57,917 nucleotides of DNA from an uncultured Collinsella sp. (GTDB taxonomy: Bacteria; Actinomycetota; Coriobacteriia; Coriobacteriales; Coriobacteriaceae). Positions 16,257 through 25,040 of the stretch are shown in pieces. Numbering within the stretch: the stretch's first letter is position 1; every line of letters starts with the position of its first letter. A program made the translations under genes and the position numbers. A model generated the notes under the pieces. The model was not told the origin of the DNA and searched no databases. It worked only from the letters and a program-made list of their open reading frames with translations. The DNA lies in contig UQWQ01000002.1 of assembly GCA_900544755.1 (NCBI GenBank), positions 1 to 57,917 on the forward strand. The letters are read 5' to 3'.

Positions 16257-17537
16257 CTATTCCCAACTCCATTGGCCGTTCTGGAAAATCACAACTTCAC
16301 GTCCATCAGGCGTAATGCCCGTAATATCGATGTCGTCCGTGCCGATCATAAAGTCGACATGCGTGCTCGATACGTTAACGCCATGCTCCAGGAGCTCCTC
16401 CTTGGACATGTCATACCCGCCCTCGATGCACTCGGGGAAGCCGACACCCAGCGCAAGGTGGCAGCTGGCGTTCTCGTCATAGAGCGTATCGTAGAACAGA
16501 ACGCCACTTTCGCGGATCGGCGTGTTCTTGGAAATGAGCGCGACCTCGCCCAGATGAGCGGCACCTTCGTCGGTGTCAATGATGCTCGCAAGCGTCGCCT
16601 TGCCCACGCGGGCGTCGTAGTCCACTACGCGGCCGGCCTCGAACTTAATCCAAAAATCGTCGACCTTGTTCCCGTGGTGGATGAGCGGCATGGCCGAGTA
16701 GACGATTCCGTCAGCGCGCATGCGATCAGGCGAGGTAAAAACCTCCTCGGTGGGGATGTTGGGGAAGAAGGGGTGGCCATCGGGCGTCTTGCCCTTGCCG
16801 CCGGCCCACTCGTGACCTTTCGTCATGCCAATCGTCAGATCGGTTCCATTTGCCGAGGTGTAATGCAGGTAGTCGAAACGATTGTCGTTCAGGAAACGCA
16901 GGTTCTTTTCGAATGCGGCGTCATGGAGTTCCCAGTCGCTCTCCGGGTCCTGGCCATCGGCGCGAGCGGTGTGCAGAATCGCATTCCACAGCTTATAGAT
17001 TGCAACCTCATCGGCGTCTCCCGGGAACACCTCGCGCGCCCAAGCCACGACTGGAGCGCCGGCGATACACCACGGGTTGATGTTGTAATCCAGTCCACGG
17101 CGAAAGACCTTGCACTGCGTATTCCTTGCCTTGGAAGCCGCGGCTGGCTTGGCGGGATCGATACCCTTGAGAGCTGCAGGGTCCGCGCCCTCGATAAAGA
17201 TAAAGCAGGCGCCATCTTGGGCCAAGGAATCCAGCTGCAGGCGCTTCCACTCGGGCGTCTGCTCAAAATAGCTTTTCTCGACATGCTCGTACGCGAGCCT
17301 CGTCACGGCATCATCGGCCCAAATGACCGTCACGTGGCCAGCGCCGGCGGCATAAGCCTCCGCGACCACCACGCGGGCAAAGGACGCGCACTCGACCGGA
17401 GACTGAACGACAACCTCCTGGCCGGGCTTGACGTTTACGCCCTTGCGGACAACCAGGCGCGCATAGTTTTTAATCTTGGGCTCCAGGGCCTTCATGCCCT
17501 CCAGAGCTTCTTCGACCGTCAGGGCAGCTCGAATCAT
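16257..17537 (-). CDS. M29-family aminopeptidase
   Basis: Cytoplasmic metallo-aminopeptidase (AmpS/PepS/T family M29) that removes N-terminal residues from peptides. It is 426 residues from the ATG at 17537, which follows GGAG at good spacing; an in-frame ATG four codons earlier at 17549 is possible. Family blocks visible are RLVVRKGVNVKPGQEVVVQSP, GKGKTPDGHPFFPNIPTEEVFTSP with the first metal glutamates, HHGN, LGEVALI and HLALGVGFPE, then SSTHVDFMIGTDDIDI near the end, which carries His and Asp ligands. It is a single gene bounded by tRNA-Lys downstream and a terminator upstream. Confidence 0.92.
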   Translation of the reverse strand: MIRAALTVEEALEGMKALEPKIKNYARLVVRKGVNVKPGQEVVVQSPVECASFARVVVAEAYAAGAGHVTVIWADDAVTRLAYEHVEKSYFEQTPEWKRLQLDSLAQDGACFIFIEGADPAALKGIDPAKPAAASKARNTQCKVFRRGLDYNINPWCIAGAPVVAWAREVFPGDADEVAIYKLWNAILHTARADGQDPESDWELHDAAFEKNLRFLNDNRFDYLHYTSANGTDLTIGMTKGHEWAGGKGKTPDGHPFFPNIPTEEVFTSPDRMRADGIVYSAMPLIHHGNKVDDFWIKFEAGRVVDYDARVGKATLASIIDTDEGAAHLGEVALISKNTPIRESGVLFYDTLYDENASCHLALGVGFPECIEGGYDMSKEELLEHGVNVSSTHVDFMIGTDDIDITGITPDGREVVIFQNGQWSWE

Positions 17538-17565
17538 ATGCCACTCCATCTATCTATAGGACAAT

Positions 17566-17597
17566 AAAAAGGCGCGCCGCAAAAACGACGCGCCTTA
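17566..17597 (-). terminator. Terminator after the purC-membrane protein unit
   Basis: AAGGCGCG(T/C)CGT ... GCGGCGCGCCTT hairpin with an A-run at one side (TTTTT on the minus strand). It separates the membrane-protein gene from the M29 gene. Confidence 0.8.
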
Positions 17598-17626
17598 TAT
17601 CTTAGCGATAAGTATGTATGCAAACG

Positions 17627-18202
17627 CTACTTCTTCTTGGAGTCCTTTTTGTCCTCCTCGGCAGCTGTGCGCTCGATAAGAGCGTTGAGCTTGTTCTCGG
17701 ACATGCCCTCGGCCTGCGCGCGGTACATGTTGCGCAAGGGACGAATACGAGCGAAGTCGTAGATAAAATCACCCAGGATGATGACATAGGACAAAACGAT
17801 GCCGACCATCTGAACAGGACTGGACACCGTGCCGCCGGGAGCGAAGTAGAGCGAAGCCCAGATTGCCACGACGAGCACCATGCCGATAGCGAGCACGGCC
17901 CACCAAATACGGCGGCGCTTGGTGTAGTCCTCATCCTGCTTGAGAAGGATATTCGACACCGTGTAGATGCGATCCTCGCGGGCGCGCTGCTTGGCCTTGC
18001 GGGCGCGCTTTTCCTCCTTGGAAAGGCCTTCCAGGTTTTCGCCCTTCTCGAGCTCTTTGCGGCGTGCCTTGGATGATGCCGGCACGACGTGAACAGAGCT
18101 CGCTGCCTGACGGGCGGGCTTAGCGGATGCGGCGGACTTGCGCGCAACCCCGGTAACCTCGCGGGATTGCGTGCGCTTGTTCGTGGCGCTGCGGGTACTC
18201 AC
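17627..18202 (-). CDS. Small basic membrane protein, unknown function
   Basis: A 191-residue protein not assigned to a family. The first ~95 residues are very basic and rich in Lys, Arg and Ala (SKEEKRARKAKQRARED). Two hydrophobic segments follow near residues 101-122 and 130-148, then a cytoplasmic tail with a charged lysine-rich end. The GTG start comes directly after the purC stop (TAA GTG) with AAGGAG about ten bases upstream inside purC, so it is translationally linked to purC. A structural or membrane-attached nucleic-acid-binding role could be guessed from charge only. Confidence 0.7.
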   Translation of the reverse strand: MSTRSATNKRTQSREVTGVARKSAASAKPARQAASSVHVVPASSKARRKELEKGENLEGLSKEEKRARKAKQRAREDRIYTVSNILLKQDEDYTKRRRIWWAVLAIGMVLVVAIWASLYFAPGGTVSSPVQMVGIVLSYVIILGDFIYDFARIRPLRNMYRAQAEGMSENKLNALIERTAAEEDKKDSKKK

Positions 18203-19090
18203 TTACGCGTTCTCCTTCATACTTGTGAACTGGGAGCCCGTGATGATTTGGAAGGCCTCGCGATAGCGCTCGGACGTGCCATCGATGACCTCGGCGGGCA
18301 GGTGCGGGGTCTCCCCCGTCATATCCCAGTTGGCCTTGAGCCAATTGCGGACGAATTGTTTGTCGTAGCTGGGCTGGATCTTGCCCTCCTCGTAGCTGGC
18401 AGCAGGCCAGAAACGGCTGGAATCGGGCGTGAGGCACTCATCGATCAGCGTGACCTTGCCATCGATGACACCAAACTCGAACTTGGTGTCGGCAATGATG
18501 ATGCCACGGGTCGCGGCGTACTCGGCAGCGGCCTTGTAGATCTTGAGGGAAAGGTCACGAATCTGCGTGGCGATATCCTCGCCCACGATCTCGCAGCAAC
18601 GCTCGAACGAGATGTTCTCGTCGTGGTCACCAATCTCGGCCTTCGTGGACGGCGTGAACAGCGGCTCGGGAAGCTTGGAAGCCTCGGTCAGGCCCTCAGG
18701 CAGCTGGATGCCGCAGACGGTGCCGTTCTCGTCGTAGGTCTTCTTGCCCGAACCGGTCAGATAGCCGCGGACGATGCACTCGATAGGAATCGTTTGGGCC
18801 TTTTTAACCAGCATGGCGCGGCCAGCGAGGTAGTCACGATACTCAGCAAACTCCTCGGGGAAATCCGCCGGGTCGATGGAAACGAGATGGTTGGGGACGA
18901 TGTCGGCAAACTTATCAAACCAGAATGCCGAGATGCGGTTGAGCACCTCTCCCTTAAACGGAATCTCGTCGGGAAGAATGAAGTCGAACGCAGAAATGCG
19001 GTCGGTGGCGACCATCAGCAGGTTTTCACCGGCATCGTAGATATCACGAACCTTGCCACGGGAATCCGGACGACGCTCCATCGTTGTCAC
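18203..19090 (-). CDS. purC: Phosphoribosylaminoimidazole-succinocarboxamide synthase
   Basis: SAICAR synthase of de novo purine synthesis, which joins aspartate to CAIR using ATP. It is 295 residues from the GTG at 19090; an upstream GTG at 19099 is also in frame but overlaps the AAGGAG ribosome site. Conserved parts: RGKVRDIYD near the N-terminus, MVATDRISAFDFILPDEIPFKG, the IECIVRGYLTGSG motif, TKAEIGDHDENI, GIIIADTKFEFG and DECLTPDSSRFWP. purB lies 7 kb away on the same strand, not in the same operon. No purine riboswitch or PurR box was recognised upstream. Confidence 0.95.
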   Translation of the reverse strand: MTTMERRPDSRGKVRDIYDAGENLLMVATDRISAFDFILPDEIPFKGEVLNRISAFWFDKFADIVPNHLVSIDPADFPEEFAEYRDYLAGRAMLVKKAQTIPIECIVRGYLTGSGKKTYDENGTVCGIQLPEGLTEASKLPEPLFTPSTKAEIGDHDENISFERCCEIVGEDIATQIRDLSLKIYKAAAEYAATRGIIIADTKFEFGVIDGKVTLIDECLTPDSSRFWPAASYEEGKIQPSYDKQFVRNWLKANWDMTGETPHLPAEVIDGTSERYREAFQIITGSQFTSMKENA

Positions 19091-19199
19091 GTGAGTCACT
19101 CCTTACCAAAATACGACAGTAATGCGGGTTCTTTCCCGCACGTTTTCGCAAACTCGGAGCGGCAGGGATGAAACCCCTCCTTCACCGAATAGCGAAAAG

Positions 19200-20765
19200 C
19201 TAGTGCTCCATTGTAGTAGATGCCGCGTCCGCCGTGTGCTCGCGAGGCAGATGAATCGTAAAAGTCGTACCCTTTCCAAGCTCCGACTCCACGGAAATGT
19301 AGCCATGATGTCGCTCGACGATCTGTTTAGTCACGGCGAGGCCCACGCCCAGACCGCCCGCCTCACGGGCACGGCTGGCATCGGCGCGCCAAAAACGGCC
19401 GAAGATGCGCGACAAGTCATCCTTGGCAATACCGATGCCGGTATCAGAAACGGCGACGCTGACGTGTTTGCGGTCACTGAGCACCGACACCACGACCCAA
19501 CCGCCCTCGGGGGTGTAGCGCATGGCGTTGCTCATGAGATTGATGACGCATTGTGTGATCATGTCGGGATCGGCTTCGACGACATCGTCGTGACCTTGGG
19601 TCTCGTCAGCAAAGCGCAAGCGCAGATCGCGGTCGACAAACAGGCGCTCCTGGGCATTGACGATGGAACGCACGAAAGGAACCATGTCCACCGGCTCAAG
19701 GTTGAGCGGAGCCGTGCTGTTTTCCATGCGCGACAGGTCGAGCATCTGCTGCACCAGACGAGCCAGGCGACGCGTCTCGGAAGCAACAGTCTCCAAGTGC
19801 TCATCGTCGGTAGGATATACGCCATCCTGCATGGCCTCGACCGTTGCGAGCATGGCCATAAGCGGAGTACGAAGTTCGTGAGCCACGTCCGAGGTCAAAC
19901 GTTTCTCGTGTTTCATATCCTTCTCGAGCGAAGTGGCCATCTCATCGAAGGTCTCACCCAGCTGATCAATCTCGTCATCGCCGCGCAAGCCCGTACGAGC
20001 AGACAGATCGCCATCGCGAATTTGCTTGGCCGTGCTGGTAATACGGTGAATCGGCTTGGTGAGCATGCGCGACACGAGTGATCCGATAACGACCGAAATG
20101 CAAACTGCAACAACCGCAGCAAGGGCCATGGCGTTAAAGGTCTTCTCCCTAAACGCAGAATCTGCCTTGGTGAGCAAGGCATCGGAGCCGATGGCCCACA
20201 GCTTTACTTGTCCGACATGCTCGCCGGAAGACGTTATGATTTCGACGTTTGCAACGCTATCGGAGCCGGTGGGAGCCGACGAGACCGGACTATGCGATGC
20301 TTTTTTCCCGCTCGAGCTGCTCGACGGCGATTCGTTCTCGCGCACATCGGCGGTCGCGCTTGCCGAAGGCCATGAGTCGTCATAAACGACAACGCCTTTC
20401 TTGTTGACGACCTGCATACCCAAATCGTCGGACACCAAACTCGATGTCGCGACCGTACGTAGCTCGCCCGCAGTCCAATTGCCGTTTTCCTCATACGACG
20501 TCGCAAGCTTTTCGGCAGCGGAATTTGCGATTTCGACGATATTAGAGCGCGTGTAATCCGAAAAGACCGTGCCCCACACAACAGAGACCACGCCCACCAG
20601 CACCAATACCGTCATGAGCGATGTCAGAGCAAAAGCAAGTGCCATGCGCGAGGGATAGCTCATCGTTGGCCGTGAATCGGAACGAGGCGTGTTCCAACTA
20701 GCCTTGGAACCCGCCTCGCTCTCCTGCTTGTGCTTTTGTCCGATTTCAAAGCGCGCAGGTGTCAT
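19200..20765 (-). CDS. Sensor histidine kinase (HAMP-HisKA-HATPase)
   Basis: Membrane sensor kinase of 521 residues, partner of the response regulator directly upstream. A cytoplasmic N-terminus of ~40 residues precedes TM1 (about 41-64). An extracytoplasmic domain of ~130 residues contains a Ser-rich, poorly conserved stretch. TM2 lies near 212-230, then HAMP (LTKPIHRITSTAKQIRDGDLSAR), HisKA with the phospho-acceptor His in DVAHELRTPLMAM at about residue 296, and HATPase_c with N-box NLMSNAMRYTPEGG and G-boxes DTGIGIAKDD and GGLGVGLAV. The ligand is unknown. The regulator gene ends 11 bases upstream, so the pair forms one operon. Confidence 0.93.
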   Translation of the reverse strand: MTPARFEIGQKHKQESEAGSKASWNTPRSDSRPTMSYPSRMALAFALTSLMTVLVLVGVVSVVWGTVFSDYTRSNIVEIANSAAEKLATSYEENGNWTAGELRTVATSSLVSDDLGMQVVNKKGVVVYDDSWPSASATADVRENESPSSSSSGKKASHSPVSSAPTGSDSVANVEIITSSGEHVGQVKLWAIGSDALLTKADSAFREKTFNAMALAAVVAVCISVVIGSLVSRMLTKPIHRITSTAKQIRDGDLSARTGLRGDDEIDQLGETFDEMATSLEKDMKHEKRLTSDVAHELRTPLMAMLATVEAMQDGVYPTDDEHLETVASETRRLARLVQQMLDLSRMENSTAPLNLEPVDMVPFVRSIVNAQERLFVDRDLRLRFADETQGHDDVVEADPDMITQCVINLMSNAMRYTPEGGWVVVSVLSDRKHVSVAVSDTGIGIAKDDLSRIFGRFWRADASRAREAGGLGVGLAVTKQIVERHHGYISVESELGKGTTFTIHLPREHTADAASTTMEH

Positions 20766-20776
20766 ATGTGATTTCC

Positions 20777-21499
20777 CTATTTCTCGTCCGACTTATCGGT
20801 CTTGGCCGGAGCCTCGAAGCGATAGCCGACACCGTGGACGGTGTAGAGCCACTTGGGCTTCTTGGGATCATCGCCCAGCTTGGCGCGAAGGTTCTTCACG
20901 TGGCTATCGATGGTGCGCTCATAGCCCTCAAAGTCGTAGCCGAGCACCTTCTCGACCAGCTCCATGCGGTTGTAGACGCGACCGGGGTGACGGGCAAGCG
21001 TGGTGAGCAGCTTAAACTCGGAAGCCGTCAGGTCGACTTCCTTGCCCTCGACCAAAATCTTGTGGCCCGAGATATCGATGACCAGATCGCCGAAGTCGAG
21101 TACCTCGACGGCTGGCTCGTCGGCCTGATGGGCACGGCGGAACAAGGCGCGTACGCGCGCGACAAGCTCGCGCGGCGAGAACGGCTTAATCAGATAGTCG
21201 TCGGCGCCGAGCTCAAGACCGATAATACGGTCCTCGATCTCGCCCTTGGCAGTCAGCATGATGATGGGGACATCCGAGGTATCGCGAATGGTGCGGCAAA
21301 CGCGCTCGCCGGGGATCTTGGGGAGCATAAGGTCGAGCACGACCAGGTCAAACTGATGCTTCTCGAACTCCTCGATCGCGGACTGGCCGTCGCCGACACC
21401 CACAACCCAGTAGCCTTCGCGCTCGAGATAGGCAGCGACGGCGTCACGGATTGCCTTCTCATCCTCGACCAGCAGAATCTTTTTTGCATCTGAAGCCAT
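20777..21499 (-). CDS. OmpR/PhoB-family response regulator
   Basis: A 240-residue two-component regulator. I start it at the ATG at 21499 (MASDAKKILLVEDE), which follows GGGGGG. The receiver domain has the acidic pocket VEDE, phospho-acceptor Asp at about residue 56 (VVLDLMLPK), T in MLTAKG and K in IKPFSPREL. The C-terminal winged helix has LTASEFKLLTTLARHPGRVYNRMELVEKV and ERTIDSHVKNLRAKLGDDPKKPKWLYTVHGVGYRF. It is the first gene of the operon with the histidine kinase. Target genes are not apparent; the region upstream (21500-21652) carries an inverted repeat of GCCCGCC type near 21555-21595 that serves as a hairpin. Confidence 0.94.
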   Translation of the reverse strand: MASDAKKILLVEDEKAIRDAVAAYLEREGYWVVGVGDGQSAIEEFEKHQFDLVVLDLMLPKIPGERVCRTIRDTSDVPIIMLTAKGEIEDRIIGLELGADDYLIKPFSPRELVARVRALFRRAHQADEPAVEVLDFGDLVIDISGHKILVEGKEVDLTASEFKLLTTLARHPGRVYNRMELVEKVLGYDFEGYERTIDSHVKNLRAKLGDDPKKPKWLYTVHGVGYRFEAPAKTDKSDEK

Positions 21500-21652
21500 A
21501 ACACGGCCCCCCTGTCTCAATCAGCTAAGAACAAGCCCATTTTAACGCACCTGAGCCCGCCGGATGCCACTATGACGCGGCAGCTCGGCGGGCGGTACTC
21601 ACAATTACACCGCGTTTATTCCCCTGCTGGCGCCTTTTTAACCCCTCTAAGC

Positions 21653-22864
21653 TTAAAGAGAGAATAGGCGTGCGGTGACCGTCTCGGGTATACCCTGGCT
21701 GTTGCGCACCGTGGCGTACGTAAGGAATGAGTCCGATTTTCCCGCCGTAGCTGGATAATCGCCATATTCCAAAGCGCGGTCGGGCGACAACAGCGAGCCA
21801 TAGGTCTTGGCAGAGGTGTCGATGAGAAAATGCGATGCCTGTACCTTAACGAGATATTTATTCTTCTTGCCGGCAGCACATGCGAGCGGCTCGCGGGACA
21901 GAAAGAGGTATGGCCCTCCCTCATTACCGATATACGTGCCCATGTTGCCCAGGCTGCCCACGTCACTATAGGTCGCCTCGATAGAAAACACGAAGGTATC
22001 GCCCATATATACGGCCTCGAAAGGCGAGACTGACGAGGGAAGGACTAGCTGGGCACGTTTGGTGTTGTTGCCATCGGTCAGATCGATTGCCGTTATGCCA
22101 TAGTAGACGCCTTCGTCGTTGCGGACACGCGGCGAGATGGTCAAAATGCCGTCGCTCGCGCGCGGGGCCGATGCAAAGCGGCCCATCGATTTCCAAATTA
22201 CCTCGGCCTTGGATTCATCAAGCGAGCGACGATAGCAAAACGAATCACTACTCGTTTTATTGCCGCCTGCCGAAGGCATTTTATACCAGATGACCGATGA
22301 CCCGAACGCCGTAAACAGGGGCGGATCATAGTCCTTGCCACCTCGATCGAGCTCAGCCACGTCGCCAGAGAGCGAAGCGCCCGACAGATTTTGAGCGTAG
22401 AGCTTCCACGATGAATTGGCAAAGTTCATCTCAACCCACGCAAACACGCCATCGCCGGCACGGACATCGTAAAAAGCATATCCCGTGCCCTCGATAGGAT
22501 CCTCGATTAATGTGGTAAGCGAGCCATCGCCCAGGTTGAGCACACCAAGCGTATTGGCATGCAGAGCAGAAGCAGGCGCCATCATCGCGGCGGCGTAGTC
22601 GCCATCGCAGTAGTACAGCAGCGTGCCCAGCGGCAGCGTCCACGACGCCGCCGGCTCAAGATCGATATCAACAGCTTCGTACTCATCAGTGATCGAGACA
22701 ATCTTCGAATCGTCCTTGATAACCTGCGGCTCGCCGGCGGCATCGTCGCTGGTGCCCGTTTTTTTCGAGCAACCGGCAAGCACCGTGGCAGCGCCCGCGG
22801 CAGCACCGCCGAGCACAAAGCCACGGCGCGATATTCCATTCTTGATGTGGTCGGCGATACCCAT
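21653..22864 (-). CDS. Tat-exported lipoprotein, possible beta-propeller, unknown function
   Basis: A 403-residue envelope lipoprotein. Starting at ATG 22864 the N-terminus reads NGISRRGFVLGGAAAGAATV, a twin-arginine signal with lipobox LAGC near residue 37, so it is probably folded before export and lipid-anchored. The mature part has repeated beta-rich blocks with aromatic and Gly/Asp turns (LLYYCDGDYAAAM, AFYDVRAGDGVFAWVEMNF, VIWYKMPSAGG), consistent with a beta-propeller. No enzyme motif was seen. The start overlaps the stop of the TSCPD gene as TAATG, so both are translationally coupled, and the two-gene unit is the main clue to its role. Confidence 0.78.
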   Translation of the reverse strand: MGIADHIKNGISRRGFVLGGAAAGAATVLAGCSKKTGTSDDAAGEPQVIKDDSKIVSITDEYEAVDIDLEPAASWTLPLGTLLYYCDGDYAAAMMAPASALHANTLGVLNLGDGSLTTLIEDPIEGTGYAFYDVRAGDGVFAWVEMNFANSSWKLYAQNLSGASLSGDVAELDRGGKDYDPPLFTAFGSSVIWYKMPSAGGNKTSSDSFCYRRSLDESKAEVIWKSMGRFASAPRASDGILTISPRVRNDEGVYYGITAIDLTDGNNTKRAQLVLPSSVSPFEAVYMGDTFVFSIEATYSDVGSLGNMGTYIGNEGGPYLFLSREPLACAAGKKNKYLVKVQASHFLIDTSAKTYGSLLSPDRALEYGDYPATAGKSDSFLTYATVRNSQGIPETVTARLFSL

Positions 22865-23127
22865 TAGGCGATCTCGGCGCGAGCGGCCTCGATAGCGCGC
22901 GTAAGCTGATCGGCGCAAGAGGTCTTTTTCATACCGCAGGTATTACCGGCGAGAACCTCGATTACGCGATCGGCAGGAGCACCCTCGACTAACTTGGAGA
23001 TTGCCTTGAGATTGCCGTCACAGCCTCCGGTAAACTCAACGCCCAGCACCTTGCTGCCATCGTCAGAGAGATTGAGGTGAATATTGCGAGAGCATACACC
23101 CTGCGGCTTGTAGTCAAAACTAATCAT
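22864..23127 (-). CDS. TSCPD-domain protein (TIGR03905-like)
   Basis: A small 87-residue cytoplasmic protein with four conserved cysteines at about residues 12, 36, 64 and 71 (GVCSRNI, GGCDGNL, NTCGMKKTSCADQL). The sequence matches the TIGR03905/TSCPD family, whose cysteines resemble the C-terminal zinc or nucleotide-reductase-associated TSCPD domain. Function unproven; a metal or redox role is likely. It is the first gene of a unit with the Tat lipoprotein, whose start overlaps its stop. Confidence 0.88.
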   Translation of the reverse strand: MISFDYKPQGVCSRNIHLNLSDDGSKVLGVEFTGGCDGNLKAISKLVEGAPADRVIEVLAGNTCGMKKTSCADQLTRAIEAARAEIA

Positions 23128-23240
23128 TGAGATCCCCTCTCAGAAAGAAATTTCAGACGTCTATTATCCCCGCCTGGGCCGACTTATTATCGCAAGCACC
23201 GATTCAACATCCTACGATGCATGGACTCGCGGGGGCAAGA

Positions 23241-25040
23241 TTAGCAGTCCGCACCCTGCGCGTGGACCGTGCGCTTCTCCCGATACATATTGTGGTCGGC
23301 GACACGATATACATCGGCCAGCGTATTTCCAGCCGTCTCGACGGTCGCCACGCCAATCGATGCGCTGACCGTCAGGGCCTCATCGCTTACCGCGGCAAGA
23401 CCGAGACGAAGATCCTGTTCCAGCCCGAGCGCAGACTCGTTGTCAGTATGGGGGCAAACCAGCAAAAACTCGTCGCCGCCAAGGCGCATCGGCAGATAAT
23501 CCGCACCAGCCACCCGCCGCAGCACGGACGCCGTCCGTCGCAGCAGTTCATCCCCCATCTCGTGACCATAGATGTCGTTGGTCCGCTTGAGATAATTGCA
23601 GTCCAACATAATCACGCTCACGGGCAAGTCCTCGTTTACCAGGCTATCTCCGCGCGATTCAAGATAGTTGCGGTTGCGAAGCCCCGTCAGTTTGTCTTGA
23701 TATGACAGCTCCTCGGCATGCTTGACCATCGATATGTTGTGCGTCGCCACGACGACCGACTCCAGCCGGCCTTGCTCATCGCGATGCTGGGGGACAACCT
23801 GTAGCGAGTACCAAGCGCCTCGACAATCTCGCACCTCGGCAGCCAAGTACGGTACGCCCTCCATACGTTCACGAAGCGAACTTATATCTACGAGTCCCAC
23901 AACCGCTTCGCGGCTTTCGGGGCTCACGATATCCCGGCAGACCGTGTCCATAAAGTCATATGCCTCGCTGTGCTCGGCAAATATTTTCGCTATCGCCGGC
24001 GACATATTGATCCCCTCGATCTCGAGGGTGTCGAGATGCAAAAGGAAGGTCGAATCGTAGATGGCGCTTATGGCATTGATAATGCCGAGCTGTTTATCCT
24101 TTTCGACCAAATTGCGGTGGTCAACGATATTTCGAGCCAACAGCACCACGACCCAAAACGCAAGACACACCAAGACGCCGACGGCGACAAATGAAATCCT
24201 GTCAGACATGACCTCAGATTTGGGATATAGCGCAAACAGGCGGTAGTCCTTATATGCCGCACGCACGGCATACCATTCGTCTCCTCGATATTCGATGCGC
24301 GTCAGGCCGTCGTCTTTCCACTCAACTCCTACGCTGGTGAGGAGTCGGGCGAGCGACACGTCAGCATCGGCACTGTTGGATGAGACAATCTCCGCATCCT
24401 CCATAACAAGCACCGTGGGACCCTGGTGGAAGGTACTGTTCGAAAGCACGTCGGCTATGGCATATGAATAGTCGTCCGCCGTATCGGAAACAAGTGAGCG
24501 GTATGCCAGGGCAACGCCGTCGCCATACGGAACAGCACAGACGGCAAAAACGACACCACGGCGCTCATCGACAGTTGAGTAGGTCACTTTGGAACCTTGA
24601 TACATCGATGCGACCGGCGAACAGGCCAACTCATCTCGCCACAACATGAGCGGATCGCGACCATCGATGTCGTAGTGGGCAGCCATATGGCCATCGGAGT
24701 CCATGACCATCAGCCCCGAAAGGTTCTCGGCATGGACAAATTGCTCGATAAGATCGTCGTTAACCTCAACGCGATCAGAGGACAGGAACGTCGCAAACGA
24801 TTCGACCGCGGCGAGCAAATCGTGCGTCGCCTCGGTTTTTCTCCCCTGTTCGTAGCGGTCATATTTTTCGCAAGCGTTCTCCAAAAACACCATGGTTTCT
24901 TGGCCAAACCCAAGCGTTTTTTCGAGGCAGCGATGGGTTCCAACCGTATACAACAGGCCTAACAAGACGGCGCTGACAATAACGCTGGCAGCTATGACGT
25001 TCAGAGTCTTTCGACTCAAGCGGTGCTCATCAGTTGTCAT
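23241..25040 (-). CDS. Membrane diguanylate cyclase (GGDEF) with extracellular sensor
   Basis: Predicted synthase of cyclic di-GMP, 599 residues. TM1 at about 12-32, an extracellular sensor of ~230 residues (Cache-like by length), TM2 near 280-300, a PAS-like middle domain (about 325-440), then a GGDEF domain. The catalytic signature RLGGDEFLLVC is intact with GGDEF at 521-525, preceded by DKLTGLRNRNYLESR and MLDCNYLKRTNDIYGHEMGDELL. No RxxD inhibitory site occurs at the usual position. Its ATG overlaps the stop of the anchored solute-binding protein gene (ATGA), so the two are co-translated. Confidence 0.92.
   Translation of the reverse strand: MTTDEHRLSRKTLNVIAASVIVSAVLLGLLYTVGTHRCLEKTLGFGQETMVFLENACEKYDRYEQGRKTEATHDLLAAVESFATFLSSDRVEVNDDLIEQFVHAENLSGLMVMDSDGHMAAHYDIDGRDPLMLWRDELACSPVASMYQGSKVTYSTVDERRGVVFAVCAVPYGDGVALAYRSLVSDTADDYSYAIADVLSNSTFHQGPTVLVMEDAEIVSSNSADADVSLARLLTSVGVEWKDDGLTRIEYRGDEWYAVRAAYKDYRLFALYPKSEVMSDRISFVAVGVLVCLAFWVVVLLARNIVDHRNLVEKDKQLGIINAISAIYDSTFLLHLDTLEIEGINMSPAIAKIFAEHSEAYDFMDTVCRDIVSPESREAVVGLVDISSLRERMEGVPYLAAEVRDCRGAWYSLQVVPQHRDEQGRLESVVVATHNISMVKHAEELSYQDKLTGLRNRNYLESRGDSLVNEDLPVSVIMLDCNYLKRTNDIYGHEMGDELLRRTASVLRRVAGADYLPMRLGGDEFLLVCPHTDNESALGLEQDLRLGLAAVSDEALTVSASIGVATVETAGNTLADVYRVADHNMYREKRTVHAQGADC

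Noticed and set aside
19091..19199. Purine riboswitch before purC
   Set aside because: The ~110-base spacer shows no conserved purine aptamer junction, only a short GCGGG hairpin.
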